Shown here one piece after another: positions 31,175-41,810 of a stretch of DNA of 64,000 nucleotides. The stretch is taken from NCBI GenBank assembly GCA_011947345.1, contig JAAVTG010000551.1, forward strand, positions 62,001 through 126,000. Reading direction: 5' to 3'. The position numbers and the translations under genes were made by a program. The notes beneath the pieces are model-generated. The model saw only the letters and a program-made list of their open reading frames with translations, was not told the DNA's origin and did not search any database. The stretch is from Phytophthora quininea (taxonomy: Eukaryota; Oomycota; Peronosporomycetes; Peronosporales; Peronosporaceae). How positions within the stretch are numbered: position 1 is the first letter of the stretch; each line of letters begins with the position of its first letter.

Positions 31175-33811
31175 ATGGCGAGGCTCTTCTGTGCAGTCGT
31201 GGGCGAGGCTGGGAGTGTGTTCCCAGTGGACATTGATGGCACGGAGTTGGTGGGGGACTTGAAGGACAAGGTTCTGGCTAAGAGGCGCAGAATCGTTTGC
31301 GATGCGGACGAGTTGAGGATCTACAAGGCCAGAAAAAAAAGATGGTGACGAGAAGGAACAGGACGACGTTGATATGGAGAGGACGGAGGGCGATGTCGAG
31401 AAGAGACGAAAGAGGAAGAAAGGGAGAAGAGAGCGTGGCTACCGTCGACTGCTCCTCTGGTTGATTTCGCAAAGAAGCCGCCGATTCCAGATCAACTACA
31501 GCCCTTTCTGAATGCCGGTGCGATTGATCCAACAGCAGACGTTGATGACGCATTCGCAACAGTGCCAAGGAAGGGTGTGATTCACGTGCTCGTGGGCGTT
31601 CCTGAAAATGCTGTTCTACCTGGTCCTGCTCCAAAATTCTCACTTCCTGTCCCTCGAGGCCCTGAGGTGGATCTGGTGTCGAGCAATGTCCTCCTCGAGT
31701 TCTTGGAAGGTGAAATGAGCAAGAAGGACATAATTAACTCGAGTCCCCACATTTTGGAAGCCGAGGGTTTGCGGTTCCAGTTGGTTGGTCGAGATGAGGC
31801 CATTGCAACGGCGACGGAATGCTTCGAATCCATGATCAACAGGCTCGAACGAGGTAAGCTGAAGATTCCTGTTTGCTCGGGGATCTCTGGTTTGGGGAAA
31901 ACGCGCATACTGGAAGAAAGCGGCAGGATTTGGCGAGACAAGTTCAACTTTGATGCCAATCAGGTGACCAGTATCATTGTTCCTTACTTCAACGGGTCTA
32001 GTCCGCAGTAAGTTGAGAACTCGACGCCAATCGAGGCGTCTTTCTCGTGGCGATTGCTGTATCGATTTTTTCTGGACAGGAGTTGCGAGGAAGACTTCTC
32101 TACCTGGTTTGCGTCGCGGCTGCCGTGTAATGGAAGCCAACTGACACTGTTGCGTGCCATCAGAGTTATCGAGCTCAGGCTCCGCAAGAACCTTGGAGTA
32201 GTAGCTCAAATGTTGTTCCTCTTTCTTGGTGTTGATGACTATCAACATCTTAAGGCCATCACTGCCCCACAGACATATCCAGGAATCTCAGTTGTGCGAG
32301 AGCTCGTGGCAGTGATTGGTGGTATTTTGCTGAGAGAAAATCCAACTATGGTGGTGCTACCCATGTTTGCCGGTACAGATTTGAGCGTGACTAAATTCGG
32401 TTGGATTGCCAATTCTTCATTTTATCCGACCCAACGACTTCCAATGAACCTTTTGACGATGGATGAAAGTGTTTTGCGCGATGGAGAATAATTCGATTAC
32501 GCGCTGCTCTTGACGCAGTCCCCAATTTGCCGCAATTTGTTTTTGCTTGGTGGTATTCCGCGGTGGATTGTCGACTACCTGAAGAAAATCAAGCAAAACG
32601 GTGGATATCCCGCCAGTGCGGAGACCATTGATGACTGCTTCGCTTCCGTCAGGGATCTGCGCGTTACTCCGTACTTAAGCTCACTAACACTCAAGCTGCG
32701 CATCCGTCTGGCAGCTTTTGCTGTATCTGGTCTACCAGTCAAAGCGACAGGTAAGTTTGTTGACAAATACACGTGGTCAAGACTTCGTGATTCGTCGCTA
32801 TGTTTGCTAATTCTGCGCCAGGGTGTCCAAGAAGAATACGATGTCCGAGTTCCATACTTACTGCTGTGGAGTATTGGGTCGGACAACGTTGCTGAGTGAC
32901 AACCAACGAAGAAAAGTGCTTCATTAAAGCCCTTTAGGATCTTGCTGAAATGGTGGACTCGACACTGTACGACCTTCATCCGTGGCAATTGTGGGGGGTA
33001 TTCGGGGCGTGCTTTTATGCGTTGAAAATCAACGCATTGCTGGTACTTGGACACACAACGGTGACGCTTGATGAATTACTGCCTGGCGCGATGGTGACTT
33101 CAAAAACCGCCGCATTTCGGTGGAGTTGGTTCCGTTAAACGTGTTTAAGAGCGCCGAAACGTTTAGTGAGGATACGCCTGCGATTATTTCGCAAAGTGGG
33201 AACGCAACTTATACAATTAACTGGACGACTGGCAATCACATCGTCATCAATGGTGACGGCGGAAAAGGTGTCGACATTTATTTTGCGCTTCGTGAGACTG
33301 GGACCAACAACTTGATTGTTGTTGCCGACCAGAGAAAACGACAGTTTGGGAAATTTCAACCGAGCCAAGCGAAGACGTACCTTGGTAAGCTGAGCGAACG
33401 ACCAGAATTTCTGGGTGAGCGTGTCCGTTTGCTAAGGGGGTGATGAATCGCGTTTCCGAGGGAAATCTTGCGAAGTTCGCTGTGCCATCCGACTGCTTCC
33501 TCCCCAGCCGCGACGAGTGTGAGCAATTTCATGGGACGCTAGTATACCACCCGGCGTGCTCGCCTACGATCTCTGTCAACTCGGCGTGCCAGACCGCTGT
33601 CAAAACATTGGTTACTGGAAGTGATGCTCAGACCGTTGTGGACGCGATTATGACTAGGAGATTCGCCAATAGCCAGGGGTGGTTTCTTTCATCGAAGAGC
33701 ATCAGCTGCAAGCTGAATTTGAGGACGACTTGGCGAGGTTCGCGTCGTAGGCTAATGGCAAGTTTGATAAGTGGCGCATTGCAGCAAAGTTGGTGCTCAC
33801 GCTGTGGCTGA
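31175..33811 (+). pseudogene. CRN effector with NTPase and nuclease-like domains, broken
   Basis: ATG 31175 begins MARLFCAVVGEAGSVFPVDI, the CRN N-terminal domain; the LFLAK position reads ELRIYKARK. A frame change in an eight-A run near 31338 and another near 31430 follow. The hinge reads GVIHVLVGVPE. The P-loop is GISGLGKTR (about 31880-31906). A canonical intron, GTAAGT to ACAG, spans 32008-32079. An in-frame TAA interrupts at 32489-32491, and a further change follows near 32900. The end has a PD-(D/E)xK-like pattern (GVDIYFALRE, LIVVADQRKRQ, about 33267-33344) and about 120 more residues to 33811. Several independent lesions suggest a true pseudogene, though some are homopolymer slips. 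Confidence 0.7.
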
Positions 33812-33889
33812 GCAATGGAGCGAGAGAAAAAAGGTTGATGTTACGCGTGCGAGCACAAGCGGTAATGCCATAACCATAAAAAGCTGCAG

Positions 33890-34080
33890 CACAATCGATT
33901 TCACTAAAACTTGAAACTTCAGTCGCCTCAAGACCGAGTGTATCATCAAGCGACGAGTTTGGGCCTTGGCATTGCTGCAGTATTTAACTACCAACGTCTG
34001 GCTGTCGTCAACGAATGGAAAATGATGCGGTTCGTAGTCTATATTCTTTGTTTCTCAAAACATCGTTTTCATAGCTGGAA
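33890..34080 (-). pseudogene. START-domain relict
   Basis: On the minus strand a short stretch reads VVKYCSNAKAQTRRLMIHSV. This parallels DVKYCDDVKAQTRRLLVLAL in the intact START/FYVE protein at 35532-36782. Both flanks are unrelated, so only this segment survives. Confidence 0.55.
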
Positions 34081-34146
34081 CAAAATCGTTTGATTCGAAT
34101 TGGTGGCGTGAATGTGAGATAACTATCCGGTGACGCTAGACATTGA

Positions 34147-34155
34147 TCCATTCCG
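34147..34155 (+). promoter_or_regulatory. Inr-like element before guanine deaminase
   Basis: TCCATTCCG ends 6 bases upstream of ATG 34162; C-CATT core as in the oomycete initiator. Confidence 0.3.
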
Positions 34156-34161
34156 CCCGCG

Positions 34162-35490
34162 ATGGTCAAGTTCGTACGCGGCCGCGTGGTTCACGCCCCT
34201 GTGCAGGGCGAGATCGAGCTCTTCGAGGACGCCTTCCTGTCTGTGGACGTTGCCAGCGGTCGTATCGACGTCTTCCACGCGCAGACGCAGCCCGAGGACG
34301 TCCAATTGGCTGCGCAATGCGACCCAAGCGACTTCCTCCAGCTCTCCAGCGACCAACTGCTGCTTCCTGGCTTTGTAGATACACATGTACACGCGCCACA
34401 GTTCCAGTTCATGGGGACGGCTACGGACGAACCTCTGATGCGGTGGCTGGACAAGTACACGTTCCCAATCGAGCAGAGCTTCGAGAGCGAAGCGGTGGCT
34501 CGCCACTGGTACACCGAACTGCTCAACTGCATGCTGGCCGAGGGGATCACCACGGCGCAATACTTTGCTACGATCCATGTGGAGTCTACTAAGATTCTAG
34601 CAGATATTGTGGAGAGCAGAGGCCAGAGAGGGCTCGTGGGGCTTGTGTCCATGGACAGGAATGCTCCTGATAACTACGTGTCGGAAAGCACGGCCAAATG
34701 TCTAGAAGAAGCGGAGGAGTTTGTGAAATACGTGTTGGAGAAAGGAAATGAGTTGGTGAAGCCTGTGGTGACGCCGAGATTCATCCCGACGTGCTCGACG
34801 GAGCTTTTGAACGGTCTGGGGAAGCTCGTGGGCAGATACGATGTCCATGTGCAGTCGCACATTGCCGAGTCCAAGGATGAAGAAGCATTCGTAGAGGTTT
34901 TACATCCTGGAAAAAGAGATACCGAGCTGTTTAATGAGGCCAACTTGTTGACGGAGAAAAGCTGCATGGCACATGCAGTGCACTTGCAAGACAGCGAGCT
35001 AGAGGTCCTGCGTCACACAGGGACTGCGATTGCGCATTGTCCACTGTCCAATTTCTTCTTCGCCAACGGACTGCTAGACGTGCGAAAAGTGCTAAACAAG
35101 AAGGTTGACATCGGCTTGGGAACGGATATCGCAGGTGGGTATTCTCCTAGCATGTTGAGGGCGATCCAGACGTGCGTGCTGACGATAAAAGCGCTGGAGA
35201 TTCGTGAGGACCCTTCAGGTTCGCAGACTGAGCCGTTCGATTTCAAAGACGCCTTCTGGCTCGCGACTATGGGCGGCGCGAAGGCTCTGTGGTTTGAGAA
35301 TGATACCGGGAGCTTTGCAGTGGGGAAAAGTTTCGATGCGATCCTTGTAGATGTGGCTCGAGGCAACAACCTGGTAGTCTCCGATCGCGACGCGTCCTTG
35401 GATGTCTTCCAGAAGGTCATTCACAATGCGGATAGCCGCAACTTTGCCAAAGTCTTCGTCAAAGGGCGAGTCGTGCACGACCTCCCGTAA
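34162..35490 (+). CDS. Guanine deaminase, 442 aa, intact
   Basis: Catalyses hydrolytic deamination of guanine to xanthine in purine salvage/catabolism, in the cytosol. The amidohydrolase signature is clear: PGFVDTHVHAPQF (residues about 69-81, His75 and His77 as metal ligands), a second-shell region MRWLDKYTFPIE, VQSHIAESKDE (His ligand), AIAHCPLSNFFF and the metal-binding Asp in GLGTDIAGGYSPSML. The closing segment GGAKALWFENDTGSFAVGKSFDAILVD is split-barrel material typical of the family. Length fits eukaryotic guanine deaminases of about 440-460 residues. One exon, clean start and stop, GC-rich coding composition unlike the decayed neighbours. It is convergent with the START/FYVE gene, 41 bp between stops. 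Confidence 0.95.
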   Translation: MVKFVRGRVVHAPVQGEIELFEDAFLSVDVASGRIDVFHAQTQPEDVQLAAQCDPSDFLQLSSDQLLLPGFVDTHVHAPQFQFMGTATDEPLMRWLDKYTFPIEQSFESEAVARHWYTELLNCMLAEGITTAQYFATIHVESTKILADIVESRGQRGLVGLVSMDRNAPDNYVSESTAKCLEEAEEFVKYVLEKGNELVKPVVTPRFIPTCSTELLNGLGKLVGRYDVHVQSHIAESKDEEAFVEVLHPGKRDTELFNEANLLTEKSCMAHAVHLQDSELEVLRHTGTAIAHCPLSNFFFANGLLDVRKVLNKKVDIGLGTDIAGGYSPSMLRAIQTCVLTIKALEIREDPSGSQTEPFDFKDAFWLATMGGAKALWFENDTGSFAVGKSFDAILVDVARGNNLVVSDRDASLDVFQKVIHNADSRNFAKVFVKGRVVHDLP

Positions 35491-35531
35491 CGAAGCCAAG
35501 CCAAGGCTGAAACACTGCTGCTATTGTTGTA

Positions 35532-36782
35532 TTAACCGAGCAAGGATTGACGCTTGCAGCGCCTACAGGTTACGATGGAAACCATTCGACCGATACCGCT
35601 TTCGACTTGTTCAGTCTTCCAGCAGTAGCCACAGACAAGATACCCGCACAAGTAACAGCGATTCTTCCTCGACTTTTCCCAGTTCGACAGACCTGGAGCC
35701 AGCGTACGCTTGACGACGGATAAACTGCAAGTACAGCACAGACATCGAGCGTTATCGACCACAATCACGGGCCCGATCGATGCCGGAATACTAAACCGAC
35801 GATGCCGTACGAAGTTTGAAACTTGAGTCACCCCAAGAGCGAGTACCAGCAGTCGACGAGTTTGAGCCTTGACGTCGTCGCAGTATTTGACGTCAATCGG
35901 CGGCTGACTGGCGTCAAACCACGAGTGGAAAATGATTCGGAGTCCTCTGCGGTTCGGCAGTTGGTCCACCAAATAAGAAGCAGCTAATCCGTGCAGCTGG
36001 TGAACGCGAGTATGATCTCCAGTACTTCGACCCGGAGTGAACTCGTTTGGTCGTAGCGCTCGTTGCGATATGGTGAAGCCGTCACGCTCGTGCTTGCGCT
36101 GGAAGAAATCGAGGTAGCACCACTGCTCATTCCGTCCGAAAACTTTGGTGCGGGTGAAGCTGCTTGTCTTCACGGCAAGTTGCTGTGCCGACTTTCTCGG
36201 GCTCACTTTGCTGTCAAACTTTCTGCATGCTATAGTCTCCACAGTTCGCTCAATGGACCCGAAGATGAAGTTTTTGCCGTAAAGCCCCGTCATGGCGGCG
36301 TTTTGTTCAGTTTCTGTTGCTGGCCAAAGGATCCGAGCCGCTTCCTCGATGCTGGCATCGACTCGACCAACACACAAAACCTCCGTACGGATGTTGCGAA
36401 TCAAATCGACTCCGGCGATACCGTTTTGTTGGCGTTGGTAGATTTCAAAGTGGTCCACAGTTTGTACGTGTTTCCATGGACCTGCTTGATCGAGTCCCGC
36501 TGATAATGCTGCAAAGTCGGTGTTGGCGTGGATATAGCGAGCTCTTCTCAATAGTTCTTGGTCTGAATGGTACGTGTTTGCTTTTCCGTTATTGCGTTTT
36601 GCATCGGAGATCGTCACAGACGTCTCGGAGCTGGAGTTCTCGACCACTGCTACGACGACGGGGATGCGACCATGGCGAATTCTTGCGTCCAATGCTGCTG
36701 GCATCACTGCTGCTGGGAGTTTTAAGCTGTGACGTGTCCGAGTTCCTTGAAGACCGACGATAATTCCTACTGGTGAGCTCAT
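35532..36782 (-). CDS. START/FYVE-type zinc protein, 416 aa, intact
   Basis: An open frame with an N-terminal variable region, then a START-like domain (residues about 100-330: PWKHVQTVDHFEIYQRQ, EVLCVGRVDASIEEAARIL, SIERTVETIACRKFD, NEQWCYLDFFQRKH). A C-terminal Cys-rich module follows (CLCCTC, CYLCGYLVCGYC, CRRCKRQ, residues about 345-412). It is a shorter paralogue of the 725-residue protein at 26310-28487 and lacks the GAF domain. A lipid-binding, membrane-associated role is inferred from the family. A CRN fragment lies upstream on the same strand, an arrangement repeated at 57.9-60.5 kb. Confidence 0.85.
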   Translation of the reverse strand: MSSPVGIIVGLQGTRTRHSLKLPAAVMPAALDARIRHGRIPVVVAVVENSSSETSVTISDAKRNNGKANTYHSDQELLRRARYIHANTDFAALSAGLDQAGPWKHVQTVDHFEIYQRQQNGIAGVDLIRNIRTEVLCVGRVDASIEEAARILWPATETEQNAAMTGLYGKNFIFGSIERTVETIACRKFDSKVSPRKSAQQLAVKTSSFTRTKVFGRNEQWCYLDFFQRKHERDGFTISQRALRPNEFTPGRSTGDHTRVHQLHGLAASYLVDQLPNRRGLRIIFHSWFDASQPPIDVKYCDDVKAQTRRLLVLALGVTQVSNFVRHRRFSIPASIGPVIVVDNARCLCCTCSLSVVKRTLAPGLSNWEKSRKNRCYLCGYLVCGYCWKTEQVESGIGRMVSIVTCRRCKRQSLLG

Positions 36783-36964
36783 CTATGAAGTGCTTGCGTG
36801 GCTGGTATGAGTGCAGTTTGTAGCCGTTCAACGGCGACAAAGTTGAATTCATTGATGAGGCTAGTGGGCAGTGCAGCTTGGGTGTGGCATTCGAGTCACT
36901 TTGGCCATTGGCTTCGTCCAGCTGTAATTGAGTCCTCGAGTATCAAGAAGAGTTTGCTAAGACG

Positions 36965-37616
36965 TTACAGCAATACCGTCCTACCTGATCGCCAGCTCAG
37001 CTCAGCGGAATAAGTCGCGCCATTCCCCAATAGCACTTCCTGCGCATTTTCCGAGTCCGCTGTGACTCGCCAGTGAGCATGACTTCGATAATGCTCTCGG
37101 TCGTTGACGTCGTCGATAAAATGGCGTCGGATCGGGTTCACTTGCTTGAAGATCTTCCTTACCAAGTTACCAAGTCGGCAAGTCGACGCGTAGAATCTCT
37201 TTTCTCCGACAATGACAGCACCAGCGAATTCTGCGCTTAAATTCTTTATGAGTCCAGCAAAACTAACGCCGACTGCCACCGCTGTAAAAGTGCTGTTGTT
37301 CGGCAAGTCTCGTCAAACGTTTGTTGCGGAGCCAAGCAGCAGTCCCCCAGTTCGTGCACTCGGTAAGGCGTTCCTCGCTCGCTGACACGACCCATTCCCG
37401 CCGAAATACAGCATGGAGTTCAAACGCGTCGTTCGTCTTCATCTGACGAATGATCAGCACCTTCTTCTTCTCCACACACATGCCATGTAAAGGACTTACA
37501 ATTCCAACAGCACGAGACGGCACCACTTGCAGATTCCAGACGGCCAAACTAAGAAAATCGGCGAGTCGACTGCAGATGTTCCAAAACTGTAGATGATGCA
37601 GGGTTGGTGCATGCAT
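36965..37616 (-). pseudogene. CRN fragment (internal deletion, frameshifted)
   Basis: Reads EKKKVLIIRQMK and LAEQQHFYSGGS in one frame, then VNPIRRHFIDDVNDREHYRS in another. These match, in order, EKKKVLIIRSVK, LAKQQYMYSGGS and the RLYITDVDCEELYRN region of the intact CRN at 59129-60469. About 120 residues between the first two blocks are missing. Decayed CRN copy. Confidence 0.65.
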
Positions 37617-38191
37617 TCGCTGTACTGCTGCATTTGATGGCTTTGAGAAGGAGTAGGAATCACTGGGCCAGGGTCCAAGATGGTTGATTCATCGGGGGCG
37701 GCTTTTCCCTCGGAGTACTCTTAGCCTCTCAAAGAACTTCTCCCTGGTGGAAGCAGACCAGGCCAGTCTGGTCTTAGCGCTTTCTTCGACAACACGGTAG
37801 TGCGGGAATCATGTGGAACACCTGAGCGCGGGATCAGGAAGAATTTCCCCGCTCTCTGGTGACGTTTTTGGTTGGCAACGCGAATACTTGACGACCGAGC
37901 TTGGTCAGGCAGGCCAAAGCGATCTGCCTGACCCCGTGGAGTGTGGACAGTCTCTCGACGAGCCGTGTGGCAGGGCCATGAAAGCATATTCACGAGATCC
38001 ACCACAACTGTGAGAAGGCGATAACTGCTGGTGATGTGTCTGGAGGCGAAAACGTATTACGATCCAAACCAAGCTCGCCTTCGAGCGTAATCGACTCATT
38101 TCTGACGGACGAATTTTCATCATTCTGAACAATTCCTGCAAGACCGGACACCAACCGTGTCATCGTTGAGAAAACCAACCAAGCTTCTACC
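37617..38191. other. No supported gene
   Basis: Short frames on both strands without recognisable domains. The last 30 bp before 38192 (CAACCAAGCTTCTACC) is presumably leader of the M96-like gene. Confidence 0.4.
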
Positions 38192-39375
38192 ATGGAGCCG
38201 ACGGACTTCTTGCAGGACCTCGATGTGTGGATGGACTCGATAGACTTCGTGGAGGACACGAGGCCAGCAGACAACCCTCCAGCTGCAGCTTCATCCGCGA
38301 TTAAGAAAAGGAAATCCTCAAAACCTTACGGCCAGAAGCAGCGAGAAGAGCTGGCGAACTTGCGACTTGCTGCAGAAAACCTCGAGTCGACACTCGAAGC
38401 TTTGACGCTGAGAAAGCAACACCGACAAGTCACGCCGATGCCTGCGACAGAGGTAAAGTCGATTGCAAAAATTCCCACGTGGGAATGTATCGCCAAGAGG
38501 CAACGAGGCGAGAAGGCCAAGGCGGAAGTGGAGAACGTCAAGCTACGAGAACTGATCAAGTGCCAACTGCAGTTGGTCAAGAGCTTCGAGCGGCTGATCC
38601 ACAAGAGCCAAATCTGCGGTCGATGCCAAGAACACGACGAGTTGTACGGCGTCCAAACACACCACTCGAGTCAACAGCTGGAAGAAATGCTGCTGGATGT
38701 GGATGCTCGCTTCCCCGTTGTGGATATTGTCCTCTTGGAGAGAGGCTTAAGTGATGACCCGATGGCGGACATTGGAGACGACGCGGCTTTGAGGTACTCA
38801 CCGACAGAAGGCATCCACCTCGAGCTCACAGAGAAGCGGTTCATGCCCTTTCACTACAAAGCTGTGGACGAGGTCGTGTGGAAGTCACTTTCTCAAGGCA
38901 AACTCAAGCTCATCGGCACGCACCCAATGATACTCAAACATACCGAAGACACGGTCATTTCCCAAGTCATCTTGCCATTATTCTCTCAGAAAAAATGAAT
39001 GGGCTGACGACCGCGGAAATGTTTTCGGCGATGAAGCGGTTCCAGCAGCAAGATCGAACCGTGTATGTGTGGTGCATCAAGATAAGCTTCTACCATCGGA
39101 ACGACGGCAACTCGACTCCATATCTGCTGACGTTCACAGGCAGCTCGACAGCGTCGTCAACAACGCTACCGGACGGGTCTTCCGGTTGTTTGGTGAGAAG
39201 CTATACCAAATCGAGCTCCAATCCTGATGTGGGGTTGGATCGAGAACAGTATCACCAAATGGGGCTGCTCACAGAAATGGTCTTCGCGGCGTATAAGCAA
39301 AGCCGACCGGATATGAACCAAGCGCTCGAGAATCTGTTACTCAACGACATGCTGGCGAATAATACGGGGCATTAA
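38192..39375 (+). CDS. M96-like / coiled-coil START-type protein
   Basis: ATG 38192. N-terminal acidic segment (MEPTDFLQDLDVWMDSIDFV), a basic patch (KKRKSSKPYGQKQREEL) and a helical coiled-coil region with the pattern WECIAKRQRGEKAKAEVENVKLRELI. A beta-rich region related to oomycete M96 mating-specific and START-like proteins comes next (FMPFHYKAVDEVVWKSL). The first frame ends at 38998 in an A run (38990-38995); one more A would join it to the frame reading MNGLTTAEMFSAMKRF and TVYVWCIKI, which ends at TAA 39373-39375. About 390 codons if joined. The bZIP-like front suggests a nuclear role but that is inference. Confidence 0.55.
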
Positions 39376-39499
39376 AACCCACAGAACGACTTAGAGATGA
39401 GTACGAGATGGAGTTCGGGCTCAGTAGGACATCGACACCACATCTTTGGTAATACCGGCACTCATGAACAATGGTAAAAATGATTCACGGAATGTACAA

Positions 39500-40230
39500 T
39501 TTTGATTGCCAGGATGTCCAACAGGGCCAACTGCGCGATTTTTCCCAAACCTACGATCGCACGATTGGAAAGTGATTCTTCAGCAAGTCCTGGAGTTGAT
39601 ACACCATCCGATGGAAGACCTGGGGTGTCCTCGACAAAGGATTCATGAAACCTTGTCCAGTGTGATTTCTCTACGTGAATATCTACTGCCGGTAATTCAT
39701 GATGTGATGGTACAAATGTGCTTCGGAGACCTCGCAGTCGGTTCACGACTATACTTCCTCAGAGAACCAAATCCAAAACTGCTTTCGTCCGGAATGCCAG
39801 GATATCGAAACGGTAGAACACCGTTTTTCATGTGCCCGTCATTAGAACCAATGTGGAGCGGACTATGGAGCCAGTGGTCGAGGTTCTTTTGCGTCGATCT
39901 AAGCTGGAGATTGCTACTCTTCCCAAGATTGCAAGACCCCCGTAGGAACTGGAGAAGTGAGCACAAAGAACTAATACTTCTATGGAGGATCTACACAGCG
40001 ATTGTGTTTCATGCAACATGGCGGCTCAGGAACGACATTCACTTCCAGGAAACAACAGCTGAAGTGCCAAATATTCTCAATCTGCTGAACTCGTTCAAGA
40101 TGCACTACTAATTCCTCTACCAACACGCGCATGAGCTTCATTGCAACCGCGCTACTGTGGTCTGCGTGCTGCAAAATCTTGGCGTTGATCCGCCAGAAAA
40201 CAATCTCCCGGAACCCATGCACCACATGTG
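39500..40230 (+). mobile_element. LINE (non-LTR) retrotransposon 3' remnant
   Basis: Coding sequence over several frames: LREYLLPVIHDVMVQM, GDLAVGSRLYFL, then a zinc-binding pattern C-x4-C ... ETVEHRF ... C and PMWSGLWSQW. That last pattern is the zf-RVT region that follows LINE reverse transcriptase. Upstream RT is absent (5' truncation), typical of LINE copies. Confidence 0.55.
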
Positions 40231-40368
40231 GACGACACGAACGTAACTCTCACGGATAGATAGCTTATCACCTTAAGACGAGAAATCCGCCAAACAGTTA
40301 ATCAATTCAATTTCCTCCTCCTCCGGCTTCTGCACTCCACATCAAAATTTACATTGCTATACCTTGCC

Positions 40369-41037
40369 ATGGTGAACGATTCGAGCGATAGTACTGATGC
40401 TGGTAGAGCCCAGGCAAAAAGCACGAAGAGGAAGCCGACTTACCTCGTGCGAAAAGAAGAGGCCCGAGCCTTGACGAGAGAAGTGCAGCCGCTACGCGAT
40501 AAGCTGTCCTTGCTCGGAGGTGCAAATGAAGATGTCGAGAGCAAGTTCAAACACGCCAAGACCGAGAACCAGTTGCTGACGCACGCTGTGGAGAACCAGC
40601 AACTTGCCATGGTTTCGGTTGCCTCGATGCTAATGGAGCAGATACAAACGCCCAGAGACAACCCCATCTACACGCATGTTCACCTGCTGAAGCGCTCGAG
40701 CGCTCGGCGAGCTGCCGTCATTGCCCCGTCTTTCATGGCCGATGACTCATTGGTCGTGAAGGACGACAAGCTGCAACGGGCTTACCGCTATTTGGCGGCG
40801 CAAAGTCGACATTTTGACTTGATGAAGCCACGTTCTTCGACTGCACTGAGGAGACGGACGGTACCTTCCAGTTGCGCGGAGCCTACTCGTTACATCAAGT
40901 ATTCGAGGCTCTGGTGTTTGACGTCTTCAATGTGGAAACCAGCATTTCGGACAAGACGGGCGATGCTTGAACGAGGACGCTCACATCTTGAACTACCTCC
41001 AACCACGGAAATGGAGAGATGACCGAAGTAACCGCGG
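40369..41037 (+). pseudogene. M96/bZIP-like gene truncated at 3' end
   Basis: ATG 40369 opens MVNDSSDSTDAG, a basic segment (STKRKPTYLVRKEEARAL) and a heptad region (VQPLRDKLSLL). A START-like stretch continues after a frame change near 40830 (FFDCTEETDGTFQLRGAYSL, LVFDVFNVETSISDKT) and another near 40973 (LNEDAHILNYLQPRKW). At about 41037 it runs directly into an inverted RXLR 5' end, so the gene has lost its C-terminus through rearrangement. Confidence 0.5.
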
Positions 41038-41113
41038 TATTCTCAGTTGAAAGCGCAGAGGCGACGGCGACGAAAGTCATCACAGTCAGCAACAGAGCCC
41101 AACCACGACGCAT
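41038..41113 (-). pseudogene. RXLR effector 5' fragment (signal peptide only)
   Basis: From ATG 41113 the minus strand encodes MRRGWALLLTVMTFVAVASA, LSTE. The signal peptide is almost identical to those of the RXLR genes at 41740 and 52822. The match ends at about 41037, where the sequence switches to the tail of the M96-like gene. No RXLR or EER motif remains. Confidence 0.65.
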
Positions 41114-41250
41114 GGCTGCTCTTCTTGATAGTCGGAACTTGGTTGTCGAAGCTCAGCTGGCGGTCTCAAAATGCGAGCAGGCAAACTCAAGCGATCTGCT
41201 CCATGGTGTTTACAGCCAATAATGAGCTGTGCCAGCAGCCCGAAATTGAA
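41038..41250 (-). repeat. Left arm of RXLR-promoter inverted repeat
   Basis: Matches 41590-41810 in inverse orientation: signal-peptide start plus about 130 bp of upstream DNA, including the initiator-like GCTCATT. About 340 bp separates the arms. Confidence 0.7.
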
Positions 41251-41302
41251 TACTAAATACACGTAAAAACCGTCGACTCCGCAGATGACGTGTATTTAGT
41301 AT
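41250..41302. repeat. Perfect 15-bp stem-loop
   Basis: ATACTAAATACACGT (41250-41264) and its reverse complement ACGTGTATTTAGTAT (41288-41302) surround a 23-base loop. A second palindrome, TATACCA...TGGTATA, follows at 41305-41324. The pair lies between the head-to-head RXLR promoters and could be a MITE remnant. Confidence 0.65.
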
Positions 41303-41589
41303 ATTATACCACATATATGGTATACCAAAGAAAATGTGATCTGCGTTCGCTCCTGCGATGTCGGCGCCATTTGACAGATGTCTCCGTCGCATTCGTCCGA
41401 CTCGAAGAGCAATATAGAATCTACGCTATTGTTGTCGTTCCACGCGCCGGTGACCATTCTATGGGATGAAAGTCTGATTTCATATGGTAGAACCAGCGTT
41501 CTCGATTCATCTTCAGGATCTGCTCACATTGATATTTGCTCTCACTGTACCATGACTTTCGACACAACGATCTCCATGAGACTACCGTA

Positions 41590-41810
41590 TGGTATGGAAT
41601 ATTACGGGACTGCTGGCACAGCTCATTGGCTGTGAACACCATTGAGCAGATCGCGTGAGTTTGTCTGCACTTCTTATCTCGCATTTTGAGACCTCCAGCT
41701 GAGCTTCGACAAACCAATTAACTGACAAGAAGAGCAGCCATGCGTCGTGTTCTGGCTCTGTTGCTGACTGTGATGACTTTCGTCGCCGTCGCCTCTGCGC
41801 TTTCAACTGC
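41590..41810 (+). repeat. Right arm of RXLR-promoter inverted repeat
   Basis: Inverted match of 41038-41250; contains the upstream region and signal peptide start of the RXLR gene at 41740. Confidence 0.7.
41621..41629 (+). promoter_or_regulatory. Inr-like element of RXLR gene
   Basis: GCTCATTGG, 119 bp upstream of ATG 41740, fits the oomycete GCTCATT core promoter. Its mirror copy is at 41221-41229 on the minus strand. Confidence 0.45.

Noticed and set aside
37721..38013. Overlapping frames on both strands near 37.8 kb as a gene
   Set aside because: No domain, poor composition and no start context; left as intergenic.
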